DNA of 64,000 bases from Sphingobacteriales bacterium 44-61 (lineage in GTDB: Bacteria > Bacteroidota > Bacteroidia > Chitinophagales > Chitinophagaceae), in assembly GCA_001898405.1 (NCBI GenBank), contig MKTW01000002.1, forward strand, positions 249,719 through 313,718, read 5' to 3'. Within the stretch, counting starts at the first letter, position 1. Every line of letters begins with the position of its first letter. The notes under the pieces were generated by a model. It did not search any database. It saw only the letters and a list, made by a program, of their open reading frames with translations, and was not told where the DNA came from. The position numbers and the translations under genes were made by a program. Shown here piece after piece: positions 50,413 through 59,395 of this stretch.

Positions 50413-52635
50413 TTGAAGGTCAGATTAACCCTTTTACTTCTTGCAGTACCCTTTTTCTTATTGGCCCAGCGGCCTAAGATCGGCGTTACGCTCAGTGGCG
50501 GCGGTGCTAAAGGGCTGGCCCACCTGGGTATTTTGCATGCAATTGATTCAGCCGGCCTGAAAGTGGATTATATCACCGGCACCAGCATGGGTGCTATTAT
50601 TGGGGGATTATATGCTGTGGGTTACTCAGCCGATACGCTGGTAAAGATCGTGAGGGAGATTGACTGGGATGCCCTGTTCAGCAACCAGGCCAGCATGCGC
50701 AGCTTGCTGATGCAGGAAAAGGATGAGGCCTACAAATACATCGTGGAACTTCCCTGGATCAATCACCGGTTTCATTTCTCCACCGGCTTGCTTGAAGGGC
50801 AGGAACTCTGGCTAAAATTTTCAGAACTCTTCTTTCCTGTATACAATATCAAAGATTTTTCAAAATTCAGCATTCCTTTCCGGTGCATCAGCACCGATGT
50901 AGGCAGTGGTGAAGCTGTAGTAATGCATAAGGGAGAAGTGATCAGCGCTGTTCGCTCCAGCATGGCCATCCCTTCTTTTTTTACTGCAGTAAATTATGAA
51001 AAAGGGAAATTGGTAGATGGAGGCATCGTGCGCAATTTCCCGGCAAGGGATGTACGGGAAATGGGCGCCAACTTTGTAATTGGCAGTAATGTAGCAAATG
51101 GCCTGCTTCCTTCCGATAAAATAAGAAATGTGTTCCAGATATTGTTGCAGGTCGCTTTCTTCCGGGAAAGTGAGGATACGAAGAAAGAGATACCGCTCTG
51201 CGATATTTATATCCCTCTCGAACTGGAAAACTATAATATGGGCAGCTTCTCAGAATCAGAAGCCATTATAGAAAAAGGGATGGAAGAAGGAAGAAAACTT
51301 TATCCCCGCCTGAAACATCTCAAAGATTCATTGGATGCCGTTTACGGAAAACAGGAGAACGAAGAAAACCGCCTGCCCCAGGTAAAAGAAGTCAGGATCA
51401 GTTCTTTTGATGTAAGCGGATTGGAAAAGACCACGCCTGATTTTTTTGTGCATACAATGGGCTTTATCAATAACGGTACCTACACTGCTAAAAAGTTGGG
51501 CGACCTGGTAAGGCGTGCATTCGGCACCCGTTATTATAAAAGGATCAATTATTCACTGGAAGAAAAAATAGACGGCACCTCCCATATTCATTTTGATGTG
51601 GAAGAAAACGCATTGACGTTTGCCAAGCTGGGTATTCATTATACACGTTTTTCCGGCATCAGTGTCATTGGTAATTTCACTACCCGCAATTTCTTTACAC
51701 CAAATTCAAGAAGCCTGGTGACATTGAATTTAGGAGAAAGCCTCCGGCTCAGGGCAGAACACCTTCAATACCTCGGCCGGTTGAAGAATTTTGGCTTCAC
51801 GTTGAAAACGCAATTCGACCGGCTGGATTTCATCGCTTATGACCAGTACAAGCAAACAGGCCTGTATAATCAGAACTACTGGGAAGTAAGTGAAAAATTC
51901 CATTATTCCACCAGCCGGAACGTTACCCTAGGCATAGGACATCGTTTCGAGTGGCTGAGATACAAGCCGACCATTACACCCGAGCTCGCTTTCAAAGGCA
52001 GGAGCCAGTTTTCTACTTTCCTGGCTTACCTGAACAGCAACACACTCGACCGCGTTAACTTTCCCAAGAAAGGAATTAAAGTTGAGTTTGAGGGCGGACG
52101 TGTTGCCAGGCAGGATTTAAAGATCAATTTCCTTGCAAATGGTTCACCGCTGCCCAATCCTGATTCAATCAAAGCCACCAATAAGCCTTTTCTATACTCA
52201 ACTGTTTCCGCTGAAGGATACCTGCCGCTCATTAATAAAACAACGGCGTTCCTGTCTGCCCAGAGCGGTGTCAACTTCGACTATGGTGATAATGTAATGA
52301 ATGAATTTGTTGTTGGAGGAATGGTTAAACTTTTCAGAAGGCAGGTATTGTTTGCCGGAATGCAGGAAGGTTCTGTTTACAGCACATCATATGCCGCTGT
52401 GCAGGGAGGATTGCGCTGGCAGATATTCAACTCTACTTATATCACAGGAAGAGCCAATGTATTGTTCAACAATATTGTGAACAAGAGCAAATTTTTCCAA
52501 AGCAAGGATTTCTATTCAGGTTATGCCCTCACCTTCTCTTATAATTTTGCCCTGGGGCCGCTTGATCTTAGCTTGATGTATAGTGATCAAACCGGGAAAG
52601 TGCAGACCTTTATCAACCTTGGCATACCATTTTAA
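50413..52635 (+). CDS. Patatin-like phospholipase fused to an Omp85-type barrel
   Basis: 740 residues, TTG start, signal peptide ending near LLAQRP. The patatin domain (22-270) has the oxyanion loop GGGAKGLAHLG, nucleophile S58 in GTSMG and the dyad D202 in VDGG. A POTRA-like segment (about 330-400) and a C-terminal 16-strand surface-antigen barrel follow, ending in FINLGIPF. The layout is that of type Vd secretion (PlpD-like): the barrel sits in the outer membrane and the lipase domain faces the surface or periplasm. It overlaps the end of hutG by 23 bases tail to tail. Confidence 0.9.
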   Translation: MKVRLTLLLLAVPFFLLAQRPKIGVTLSGGGAKGLAHLGILHAIDSAGLKVDYITGTSMGAIIGGLYAVGYSADTLVKIVREIDWDALFSNQASMRSLLMQEKDEAYKYIVELPWINHRFHFSTGLLEGQELWLKFSELFFPVYNIKDFSKFSIPFRCISTDVGSGEAVVMHKGEVISAVRSSMAIPSFFTAVNYEKGKLVDGGIVRNFPARDVREMGANFVIGSNVANGLLPSDKIRNVFQILLQVAFFRESEDTKKEIPLCDIYIPLELENYNMGSFSESEAIIEKGMEEGRKLYPRLKHLKDSLDAVYGKQENEENRLPQVKEVRISSFDVSGLEKTTPDFFVHTMGFINNGTYTAKKLGDLVRRAFGTRYYKRINYSLEEKIDGTSHIHFDVEENALTFAKLGIHYTRFSGISVIGNFTTRNFFTPNSRSLVTLNLGESLRLRAEHLQYLGRLKNFGFTLKTQFDRLDFIAYDQYKQTGLYNQNYWEVSEKFHYSTSRNVTLGIGHRFEWLRYKPTITPELAFKGRSQFSTFLAYLNSNTLDRVNFPKKGIKVEFEGGRVARQDLKINFLANGSPLPNPDSIKATNKPFLYSTVSAEGYLPLINKTTAFLSAQSGVNFDYGDNVMNEFVVGGMVKLFRRQVLFAGMQEGSVYSTSYAAVQGGLRWQIFNSTYITGRANVLFNNIVNKSKFFQSKDFYSGYALTFSYNFALGPLDLSLMYSDQTGKVQTFINLGIPF

Positions 52636-53683
52636 TAAAATCACTCACCAGGTAACTGATCAGTTTGCCACTTGTTGCATCCGACCGCCCATCCGTAAGC
52701 CTTGCTGCCCCTTCACAGATATGCAGGTAAGCAGGCCTTGCATCCGCAGCAGCAAAGGAAACGTATTGGCGTGCCTGGATAGCTGAAATGCCAACAGGTG
52801 TCATAGCGCTGCTAAGGGTGTTTTGAATGCCGTCCAGGTCAAGATCTATGCCTGCAAGTGTATCTCCCGTAAACCCTGTTGCATGTGCAATGGCTTGCAG
52901 GAAAGTCCTCTTTTCATGAATGAAAATATCTTCAAACGTGATGCAATCGATAAAAGGATTGTTTACGATGTCTGACCAGCAGTTTTGCTGCAAATAGTTT
53001 TCATGTAGCCCCACGATACAATATTTCTGCAAAAAGCCGTCTTCTTCTGCATAGCGGAAAGCATTCCCACTGTGCCGGCCTTCAGCAGGGCGGTAATCGG
53101 CATGTGCATCTACGTTGATGCAGTTGATCTGCGGCAATGGTATCACCCCTGCTTTATGCCACCCTTTGGCCGCTCCTTTGATAAGAGGATAAGAGTTGTT
53201 GTGACCACCACCGATCACTACCGGTAGTTTCTTCAAACCTGTGATCAGTTTGGCAATATGCTCCACTTCTTCATCGATCACATTCACCGCATGCCGGTAT
53301 GCTTCTATCTTTTCTTCTTCCCCTTTTGCGGTGGTATCGATAAGATATTGTATATCGCCAAAATCAAAATGCCCCAACACCAGCACTTCCTGCCCGTCAA
53401 AGAAATCATTGCTTTGAATATTCAGGAAGCTTTGGAGAAAGGGGATCCATAAAGTATCGGCGCCACCGATACCATAATTTCCTTTGGCGCCGATATCTTC
53501 CGGTATACCGAAGAGAATGAATTTTGCTGATGATGATTGAATAGACCCTTCTATATCATCCGCATCCATTACTACCTGCAGGCGTTCGCCCAGTTTTGTT
53601 TCAAAACGGCGCAAGCGGGTGAGCGACATCAGGTCTTCACGGTTATAAAGCCTGAGATGCGGGGCTGCTTTTATGCTTCCCAT
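52613..53683 (-). CDS. hutG: Formimidoylglutamase (arginase family)
   Basis: Mn-dependent hydrolase of the arginase superfamily; in the hut pathway it releases formamide from N-formimino-glutamate. Ligand motifs VIGGGHNNSYP, INVDAHADYRP and AGIDLDLDGIQ are all present. The start is uncertain: ATG at 53683 (MGSIKAAPHLRLYNREDL) avoids overlap with ftcD; ATG at 53722 would overlap it by 26 bases. The neighbouring hutI and ftcD support hutG over arginase or agmatinase, although two routes (ftcD and hutG) for the same substrate in one cluster is notable. Confidence 0.82.
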   Translation of the reverse strand: MGSIKAAPHLRLYNREDLMSLTRLRRFETKLGERLQVVMDADDIEGSIQSSSAKFILFGIPEDIGAKGNYGIGGADTLWIPFLQSFLNIQSNDFFDGQEVLVLGHFDFGDIQYLIDTTAKGEEEKIEAYRHAVNVIDEEVEHIAKLITGLKKLPVVIGGGHNNSYPLIKGAAKGWHKAGVIPLPQINCINVDAHADYRPAEGRHSGNAFRYAEEDGFLQKYCIVGLHENYLQQNCWSDIVNNPFIDCITFEDIFIHEKRTFLQAIAHATGFTGDTLAGIDLDLDGIQNTLSSAMTPVGISAIQARQYVSFAAADARPAYLHICEGAARLTDGRSDATSGKLISYLVSDFIKMVCQG

Positions 53684-53696
53684 TCTGACGGGGTGT

Positions 53697-55373
53697 TCAG
53701 CATCCAATTTTTTCATTGACAACTTTTAAAATATCGTTCTCTAAAGCTATGGTATTGTTCTCTATTTTCCTGCCACGGTCAATAATATCTGCAACAAACC
53801 CCTTATCGTCATAGCCTGACGCATTGATGCGGACATTCATAAAAGCCCCCATCACAGAAGCACGTGCGCAAAGTGCGCCTACCCCTGCATCCGATACGGA
53901 ATTGGGATTGCCTGTTTCGGCCATAGCTTTTATCACTTCCATGCTTTCATAAGCAGTTTGCATCACCTGGAAAGGAATTTCAATGGCATAACGGGTCGCT
54001 TCCTGGATAGCAGCATGACGGGCAGCTTTTTCCGCATCGGTAGATTTGGGGAGGCCAAACGCCTGCATGATCCGGTTGAAAGCCCGGGTGTCAGCATCCA
54101 CCAGCCCAACAAGCTTTGCTTTATACTGTTCCCCCTTCTCTGCCCAATTGCTGAATTCTTCCCAACGCTCATCCCATCCTTTTTTATGCGATGAAAGATT
54201 CGCGACCATCGTAGCCAGTGCAGCACCCAAAGCGCCCACGTAGGCAGCAATGGAACCACCACCAGGAGCAGGGCTCTCACTTGCAGTTTCATCAGCAAAG
54301 GCAGTCAGGCTCATATTGACCAGCTTGCTGTCTGCCTTATCCTGCAAAAGATACTCGATCACTCTTTCCTCGGGTTTGAATGGAGAAAGTTCATCCAGCC
54401 CCATTGATTTAACCGCGATACGTACAAGTTCTTTTTCCGATACACCTGTGGAGCGTTTTTGTTTTTTAAGAAAATACCTTCCCGCCTCCAGCAACGATTG
54501 CAGCGGCACCAGTCCTACCAGTTCACTTCCTGTAACACGGATCCCTCTTGCTTCTGCTTTACGGCAAACTTCGTCAAAAGCAATATGGACCGGTGTAACG
54601 TTGATATTGGTCAGGTTCATGGATATCTGCGCAATACCATACTCTTCAATAAACCAACCAATGGCTTTCACTGATTTTAAAGTACCGGGTACAGATACAG
54701 GCTTACCATCTTTATCCAGCACTTTTTTCCCGTTCTCCATTTTCACACGCCCTGCTTCCCGCACATCAAATGCGATGGCATTGGCTCTGCGGGTAGAAGT
54801 GGTATTGAGATTGATATTGTAAGCGATCAGGAAATCCCGCGCACCGATAACGGTAGCCCCTCTTCTTGCATCAAAAATGGCCGGCCCGTAATCAGGCTTC
54901 CATTCCGGCAAAGTGATCTTTTTAAAAAAGCCTTCGTATTCGCCGGCACGTATCACAGAAAGATTGCTGCGCAATTTATCGGGTTGGGCTGCTTCATACA
55001 GGTATACCGGTAAAGTGAGCTCCTTTCCTACCCTTTCCGCCAGCCGCCTTGCATATTCAGCTGTTTCTTCCATGGTAATATTAGCAATGGGGATCAATGG
55101 GCACACATCAGTAGCGCCCATACGAGGATGCTCACCGGTATGCTTGCTCATATCTATCAGTTCCCCGGCCTTTTTAATGGCAAGAAAAGCCGCTTCTATC
55201 ACAGCTTCGGGTGAACCAACAAAAGTGACTACCGTACGGTTCGTGGCTTTACCCGGGTCTACGTTAAGCAAACGGACGCCTTCTACAGATTCAATCTGGT
55301 CAGTAATTTGTTTGATGACAAGCAGGTCGTTTCCCTCACTGAAATTAGGGACGCATTCGATGATTTTTTGCAT
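53697..55373 (-). CDS. ftcD: Bifunctional formimidoylglutamate formiminotransferase/cyclodeaminase
   Basis: 558 residues. The N-terminal ~300 residues are the formiminotransferase (MQKIIECVPNFSEGND, MSKHTGEHPRMGATDVCPLIP), which passes the formimino group to THF; residues ~345-558 are the FTCD_C cyclodeaminase (ESPAPGGGSIAAYVGALGAALATMV), which then yields methenyl-THF and ammonia. The fusion matches the animal FTCD arrangement and that of many Bacteroidota. Part of the histidine-degradation cluster. Confidence 0.92.
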   Translation of the reverse strand: MQKIIECVPNFSEGNDLLVIKQITDQIESVEGVRLLNVDPGKATNRTVVTFVGSPEAVIEAAFLAIKKAGELIDMSKHTGEHPRMGATDVCPLIPIANITMEETAEYARRLAERVGKELTLPVYLYEAAQPDKLRSNLSVIRAGEYEGFFKKITLPEWKPDYGPAIFDARRGATVIGARDFLIAYNINLNTTSTRRANAIAFDVREAGRVKMENGKKVLDKDGKPVSVPGTLKSVKAIGWFIEEYGIAQISMNLTNINVTPVHIAFDEVCRKAEARGIRVTGSELVGLVPLQSLLEAGRYFLKKQKRSTGVSEKELVRIAVKSMGLDELSPFKPEERVIEYLLQDKADSKLVNMSLTAFADETASESPAPGGGSIAAYVGALGAALATMVANLSSHKKGWDERWEEFSNWAEKGEQYKAKLVGLVDADTRAFNRIMQAFGLPKSTDAEKAARHAAIQEATRYAIEIPFQVMQTAYESMEVIKAMAETGNPNSVSDAGVGALCARASVMGAFMNVRINASGYDDKGFVADIIDRGRKIENNTIALENDILKVVNEKIGC

Positions 55374-55421
55374 GATTACATTTTGTGATTAGACAAAGTA
55401 AGTAAAAAAATGAAGCGACCC

Positions 55422-55463
55422 CTTCCCGCCTTACCGGTAAAAACTTACCGGTAAGGCGGGAAG
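55422..55463 (-). terminator. Hairpin between the antiporter gene and ftcD
   Basis: Nineteen-base perfect arms (55422-55440 with 55445-55463) and an AAAC loop. Very stable; no strong T run on either strand. It may lower read-through from the antiporter gene into ftcD or stabilise the upstream message. Confidence 0.7.
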
Positions 55464-55497
55464 AACGGGAAGGGAGTACTATTAAGGAATAAACTTT

Positions 55498-56706
55498 TTA
55501 AAATTGGGCTTCTTCCACGATCTGGTCGGGTTTCTTTTTATAGAAGATCATTCCCAGTGCCATAATAATGCTGGTAGTAAGAATTATAAAGAACAGTATT
55601 CCGTCATTGAAACTATTTAATCGTAAGTTTTCCGGGATCTTGTAAAAAAGGACAATTGTGATCAGGCCCCTGGGAATAAAAAAAGATTCCGGGAAAAGGT
55701 TGGTCCGTACAAAAAAGCGCAGGTACAGTATCCGTACCAGGAACAATGCTACTACGATCAGGCTGCCGACAAGCAGTATCTCCCTTTCAGAAAGAAACCG
55801 GAGAGAAATAGAAAAGCCGAACAGGAGAAAAAAGAAAGTGCGGATCAGGAACGAAGTTTCTGCGGTTACAGAATGCAGCAAATGCCTCAGCGATTCCACC
55901 TGTTCATGCGGGAAATAATGTAATAGTTTTTGCCATTTCAGCTTTTCCCAGTTATTGATCAGCAAGCCAAACACAAGGATAATGATCAACGAGGGAAGAT
56001 GGAGTATTTTGCCGCCGGCATAGATCAGTATCAATAGGGAGAAAATAAGAAAGAATTTGATATTGAGTTTTGTTTTAGCCAGGATGATCAGTAGCACAAA
56101 AGACAACAGTGCTGAAAGAATAATGGATAAAAGGATGTTACCGCCAAACATACCCAGTGAATGCAATGATAAAGTATCCCCCGCTGTAAAATAGTTGAAC
56201 ACAATGATGCCGATGATATCTGAAAAAGAAGCTTCATATACCAGGAATTCCTTTTTTTGTTCGCTCAACGGATTGATGCTGGGGATAACAATGGAACTGC
56301 TCATAATGGAAAGCGGGATCGCATACACGAGGCATTTCTCCATTGGTTCATGCGACCAGTATTCAAGAATGAGGGTGAGCAATATCGTAGAGATCACAAA
56401 AATGATGAGGGCTGAGAAAAAAGAGTTCCGGATCAGTTTTAGTTTGTTGCGGCCAAGCTTCAGGTCGAGCCCTGCTTCCAGTACGATCATGATCAGCCCT
56501 ACCACGCCTAATGATTCGATCAGTTGTGCAGAAAAATCAATATCTACCTGATAAAAATCTGCCAGGGCCCGGAAGCCGATACCTGCAAACAGCAGGAGCA
56601 ATACCGACGGTATCCTGATATAACGGCTGAGGATCGAAAAGATATATGATAAAACAACGAGGCTGCAAATAACGATCAGTATCTCTTCTGTGTTAAGATT
56701 ACCCAT
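55498..56706 (-). CDS. Cation/proton antiporter (CPA type)
   Basis: 402-residue polytopic protein with about 12 helices. LESLGVVGLIMIVLEAGLDLKLGRNKLKLIRN and PLSIMSSSIVIPSINPL (discontinuous helix, likely 4-5) resemble the Na+/H+ exchanger family (KefB/NhaP-like). It exchanges sodium or potassium for protons across the inner membrane. Without a C-terminal TrkA domain. It lies 15 bases after hutI and is followed by the hairpin and ftcD, so it is within the hut gene set. Confidence 0.85.
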   Translation of the reverse strand: MGNLNTEEILIVICSLVVLSYIFSILSRYIRIPSVLLLLFAGIGFRALADFYQVDIDFSAQLIESLGVVGLIMIVLEAGLDLKLGRNKLKLIRNSFFSALIIFVISTILLTLILEYWSHEPMEKCLVYAIPLSIMSSSIVIPSINPLSEQKKEFLVYEASFSDIIGIIVFNYFTAGDTLSLHSLGMFGGNILLSIILSALLSFVLLIILAKTKLNIKFFLIFSLLILIYAGGKILHLPSLIIILVFGLLINNWEKLKWQKLLHYFPHEQVESLRHLLHSVTAETSFLIRTFFFLLFGFSISLRFLSEREILLVGSLIVVALFLVRILYLRFFVRTNLFPESFFIPRGLITIVLFYKIPENLRLNSFNDGILFFIILTTSIIMALGMIFYKKKPDQIVEEAQF

Positions 56707-56721
56707 TCATAAATGTAATGA

Positions 56722-57969
56722 TTACTTACCAGAAATCCATTCACCTTTGATCATTACATTTTCCACCAGGTTATTTCCAAATGCGTAAGGAATATAAGCC
56801 AGTGAAGGGATGGGCTGAGTAAGTATAAAATTGGCTTTCTTTCCTGCTGCAATGCTCCCGGTTTCATGCTGAAGGTCCATAGCAAAAGCGCCATTGACCG
56901 TAGCTGCATTGATCGCTTCTTCCGGAAGCATTTTCATTTGTATGCAGCTCATTGCTATCAGCAGGTTCATATTACCGGAAGGAGAAGAGCCCGGATTGAA
57001 ATCTGTTGCCAGTGCCACAGCACATCCTGCATCGATCATCTGTCTTGCCGGCTGGAACGGCATGCGGAGAAAGAAAGCTGCCGTAGGAAGCATGGTGCCG
57101 ATGGTATTGGAAGCAGCCAGCATTGAGATGGTGTCATCGCTCATGGTTTCGAGGTGATCAACGGATACAGCATTCAATTTAATGCCTGTTTCCACTCCAC
57201 CGGAAAGGTTCAGTTGATTGGCATGTATTTTTGGTTTAAGCCCATATTGCATGCCTGCCCTGCAAATAGTTTCCGTTTCTTCAGGAGAAAAAAATCCCTT
57301 TTCGCAAAATACATCTACATAATCTGCCAGTTTTTCTTTTGCTATTACCGGCAGCATCTCATGAATGATCAGACGGATATATCCTTCGTGGTCTTCTTTA
57401 TATTCAGGCGGGAAAGTGTGCGCTCCCAGGAATGTAGCTTTGATGGATAAGGAAGACCGCTCTTTAAGTTTTTTTATTACACGCAGCATTTTCAATTCTG
57501 CTTCCACGGTAAGTCCGTATCCGCTTTTTATTTCCACTGCAGCAGTTCCCCACCGGCTGAGTTCTTCCAGCCGCTTCCAGGCCGAAAGGAACAGTTCATC
57601 TTCAGAAGCTGCTTGCAGCTTACGTGCTGAATTGAGAATACCTCCTCCCCTTGCAGCGATCTCTGCGTAGCTTAGTCCTTTCAGTTTATCCACAAATTCT
57701 TCTTCACGGCTGGCGGCAAATACAAGGTGCGTATGTGAGTCGCACCACGCAGGAAGAATAAAACGGCCGGAAGCATCCAGTTCGGTTGATGCTTTAATAC
57801 CTGCATGTAATTCCTCCATTGGACCATATCCTGCTATTTCAGCATCTTCGATTAAAAGATAAGCATTATCAATAGCAGGGAGCCGTGACAATTCTTTTCC
57901 ACGCAATGGAGCAGATGGATTGGCCAGGCCAACCAATTTTTTTATATTTTTAACCAGTATTGTTGCCAC
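56722..57969 (-). CDS. hutI: Imidazolonepropionase
   Basis: 415-residue amidohydrolase that hydrolyses imidazolonepropionate to formimino-glutamate, the third step of histidine breakdown. Metal-binding DSHTHLVFAA, substrate loop KSGYGLTVEAELKMLRVI, HANQLNLSGG, VDHLETMSD and DFNPGSSPSGN are intact. Near the N-terminus a short beta-sandwich holds the usual ALLIED-type strand. Divergent from terC by 45 bases. Histidase (hutH) and urocanase (hutU) genes are not in the window. Confidence 0.94.
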   Translation of the reverse strand: MATILVKNIKKLVGLANPSAPLRGKELSRLPAIDNAYLLIEDAEIAGYGPMEELHAGIKASTELDASGRFILPAWCDSHTHLVFAASREEEFVDKLKGLSYAEIAARGGGILNSARKLQAASEDELFLSAWKRLEELSRWGTAAVEIKSGYGLTVEAELKMLRVIKKLKERSSLSIKATFLGAHTFPPEYKEDHEGYIRLIIHEMLPVIAKEKLADYVDVFCEKGFFSPEETETICRAGMQYGLKPKIHANQLNLSGGVETGIKLNAVSVDHLETMSDDTISMLAASNTIGTMLPTAAFFLRMPFQPARQMIDAGCAVALATDFNPGSSPSGNMNLLIAMSCIQMKMLPEEAINAATVNGAFAMDLQHETGSIAAGKKANFILTQPIPSLAYIPYAFGNNLVENVMIKGEWISGK

Positions 57970-58014
57970 AGGGCAATATTACAAGCTTTAGAGGGATAAA
58001 AACCATAAAAAACC

Positions 58015-58776
58015 ATGACCATTCCTGATTTTTCCGATCCCGCGATCTGGCTAAGTCTTTTAACATTAGCCTTTCTGGAAATCGTGCTGGGAGTAGACAA
58101 TATCATTTTCATTTCCATCATATCCGACAAACTTGATCCTGCGCAGCAAAAAAAGGCCCGCAGTATCGGACTGTTACTGGCCATGTTCTTACGGATCGGA
58201 TTGCTGATGACCATTACCTGGATCATGCAATTGAAGAACCCGCTTTTTACAATCCCTTATGTTCAAAATGAAGGACAGCCGATCCAGATCAGTTGGAAAG
58301 ACCTGATCCTGATGGCCGGTGGATTATTCCTTATTATTAAAAGCACATTAGAGATCCATCATAAGCTGGAAAAACCGGCTACTCAAGATCCAAAAAAGAA
58401 AAAAATATATGCTTCCTTTTCTTCCGTCATTGTCCAGATCGTGCTGATCGATGCAGTATTCTCCTTTGACTCCATCCTGACAGCAATCGGAATGGTTGAC
58501 GAAGTGTTTGTAATGATCATTGCCGTGGTCATTTCCATTGCTATCATGATGGCTTTTGCTGGGCCGGTCAGCCGTTTTATCAATAAACATCCTACCCTGC
58601 AGATGCTGGCGCTTTCATTCCTGATCGCTATTGGTATTATGCTGGTGGCGGAAGGTTTTCACCAGAAGATCAGCAAAAGCTATATCTATACCACTATCGC
58701 GTTCTCACTGCTGGTAGAACTGCTGAATATGCGACTGAGAAGCGCAAATGGTGCGAATGACCACGAAGGGAGATGA
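58015..58776 (+). CDS. TerC-family membrane protein
   Basis: 253 residues, about seven helices. The TerC signature aspartates are in LEIVLGVDNIIFISII and VQIVLIDAVFSFDSILTAIGM. Recent work links the family to manganese export and metal loading of exported proteins; older data to tellurium resistance. The last ~13 residues (RSANGANDHEGR) are encoded within a stretch of GCGAATG-like repeat words and may be an appended tail. Confidence 0.9.
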   Translation: MTIPDFSDPAIWLSLLTLAFLEIVLGVDNIIFISIISDKLDPAQQKKARSIGLLLAMFLRIGLLMTITWIMQLKNPLFTIPYVQNEGQPIQISWKDLILMAGGLFLIIKSTLEIHHKLEKPATQDPKKKKIYASFSSVIVQIVLIDAVFSFDSILTAIGMVDEVFVMIIAVVISIAIMMAFAGPVSRFINKHPTLQMLALSFLIAIGIMLVAEGFHQKISKSYIYTTIAFSLLVELLNMRLRSANGANDHEGR

Positions 58777-58812
58777 ATGAAGTGAAGAGGCACGGATAAG
58801 GCGAATACATTA
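58744..58812. repeat. ATTCGYG word cluster overlapping the terC 3' end
   Basis: On the minus strand contains CATTCGCACCATTTGCGC and related words; same family as at 15322, 29820 and 38061. It supplies the final codons of the terC-like gene. Confidence 0.35.
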
Positions 58813-58820
58813 TCGCACCA

Positions 58821-59303
58821 TCATTTTTTACCAGCCAGCTTTTCTGCCTGTCGCATGTAATCGTATTGCAGGTCTTCGTGCAGGGTATGGATTGCGGCAA
58901 ACAGTTTTTTAAGTTGGCTATGATAGATGTTATTGATCATAGTATTCTTTTCAAGAGGTATGCCTGATCCGGCCAGTTTGGCGGTGAAATAAAGCAGCCA
59001 TTCCACTTCAGCCTGCTTCGAACCGGTGTAACGGATGTGTTTATTGATACCGCGGAGTATTTTGCGCAGGCTTTTTTTGACAAAGTAAAGGTGACTGAGA
59101 TTGATGGTCTCAAATTGCTCATCGATCTCTTTTTTTACCGAAGCAATATAGCCGTCCTCATCATGGGCCTCAAATAGCAAGTAGGTCAGCAGTTCCTTAT
59201 TCTCCTTTTTAAACCGGGCCAGGCGAAGGCATAAAGCGCTCAGTTCAGCAGGCTTAAGCTGTGCCATTTCCTGTTTCAGTTCATGGATGGTAGCAGATTT
59301 CAT
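58821..59303 (-). CDS. Helical protein of unknown function
   Basis: 160 residues, highly helical, charged and lysine-rich, no signal peptide. It begins MKSATIHELKQEMAQLKPAELSALCLRLARFKKENKELL; later FVKKSLRKILRGINKHIRYTGSKQAEVEWLLYF. No family recognised; similar short helical proteins are widespread in Bacteroidota without known role. Divergent from the GAPDH gene. Confidence 0.65.
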   Translation of the reverse strand: MKSATIHELKQEMAQLKPAELSALCLRLARFKKENKELLTYLLFEAHDEDGYIASVKKEIDEQFETINLSHLYFVKKSLRKILRGINKHIRYTGSKQAEVEWLLYFTAKLAGSGIPLEKNTMINNIYHSQLKKLFAAIHTLHEDLQYDYMRQAEKLAGKK

Positions 59304-59395
59304 CCCACAATTTATTTATTCAGCCGCATCTTTAACGTTTGGATTCTTTTGTTTTTTTGGATATTTGCGCTTCCAAAATCAAGTAATCATAAAAT

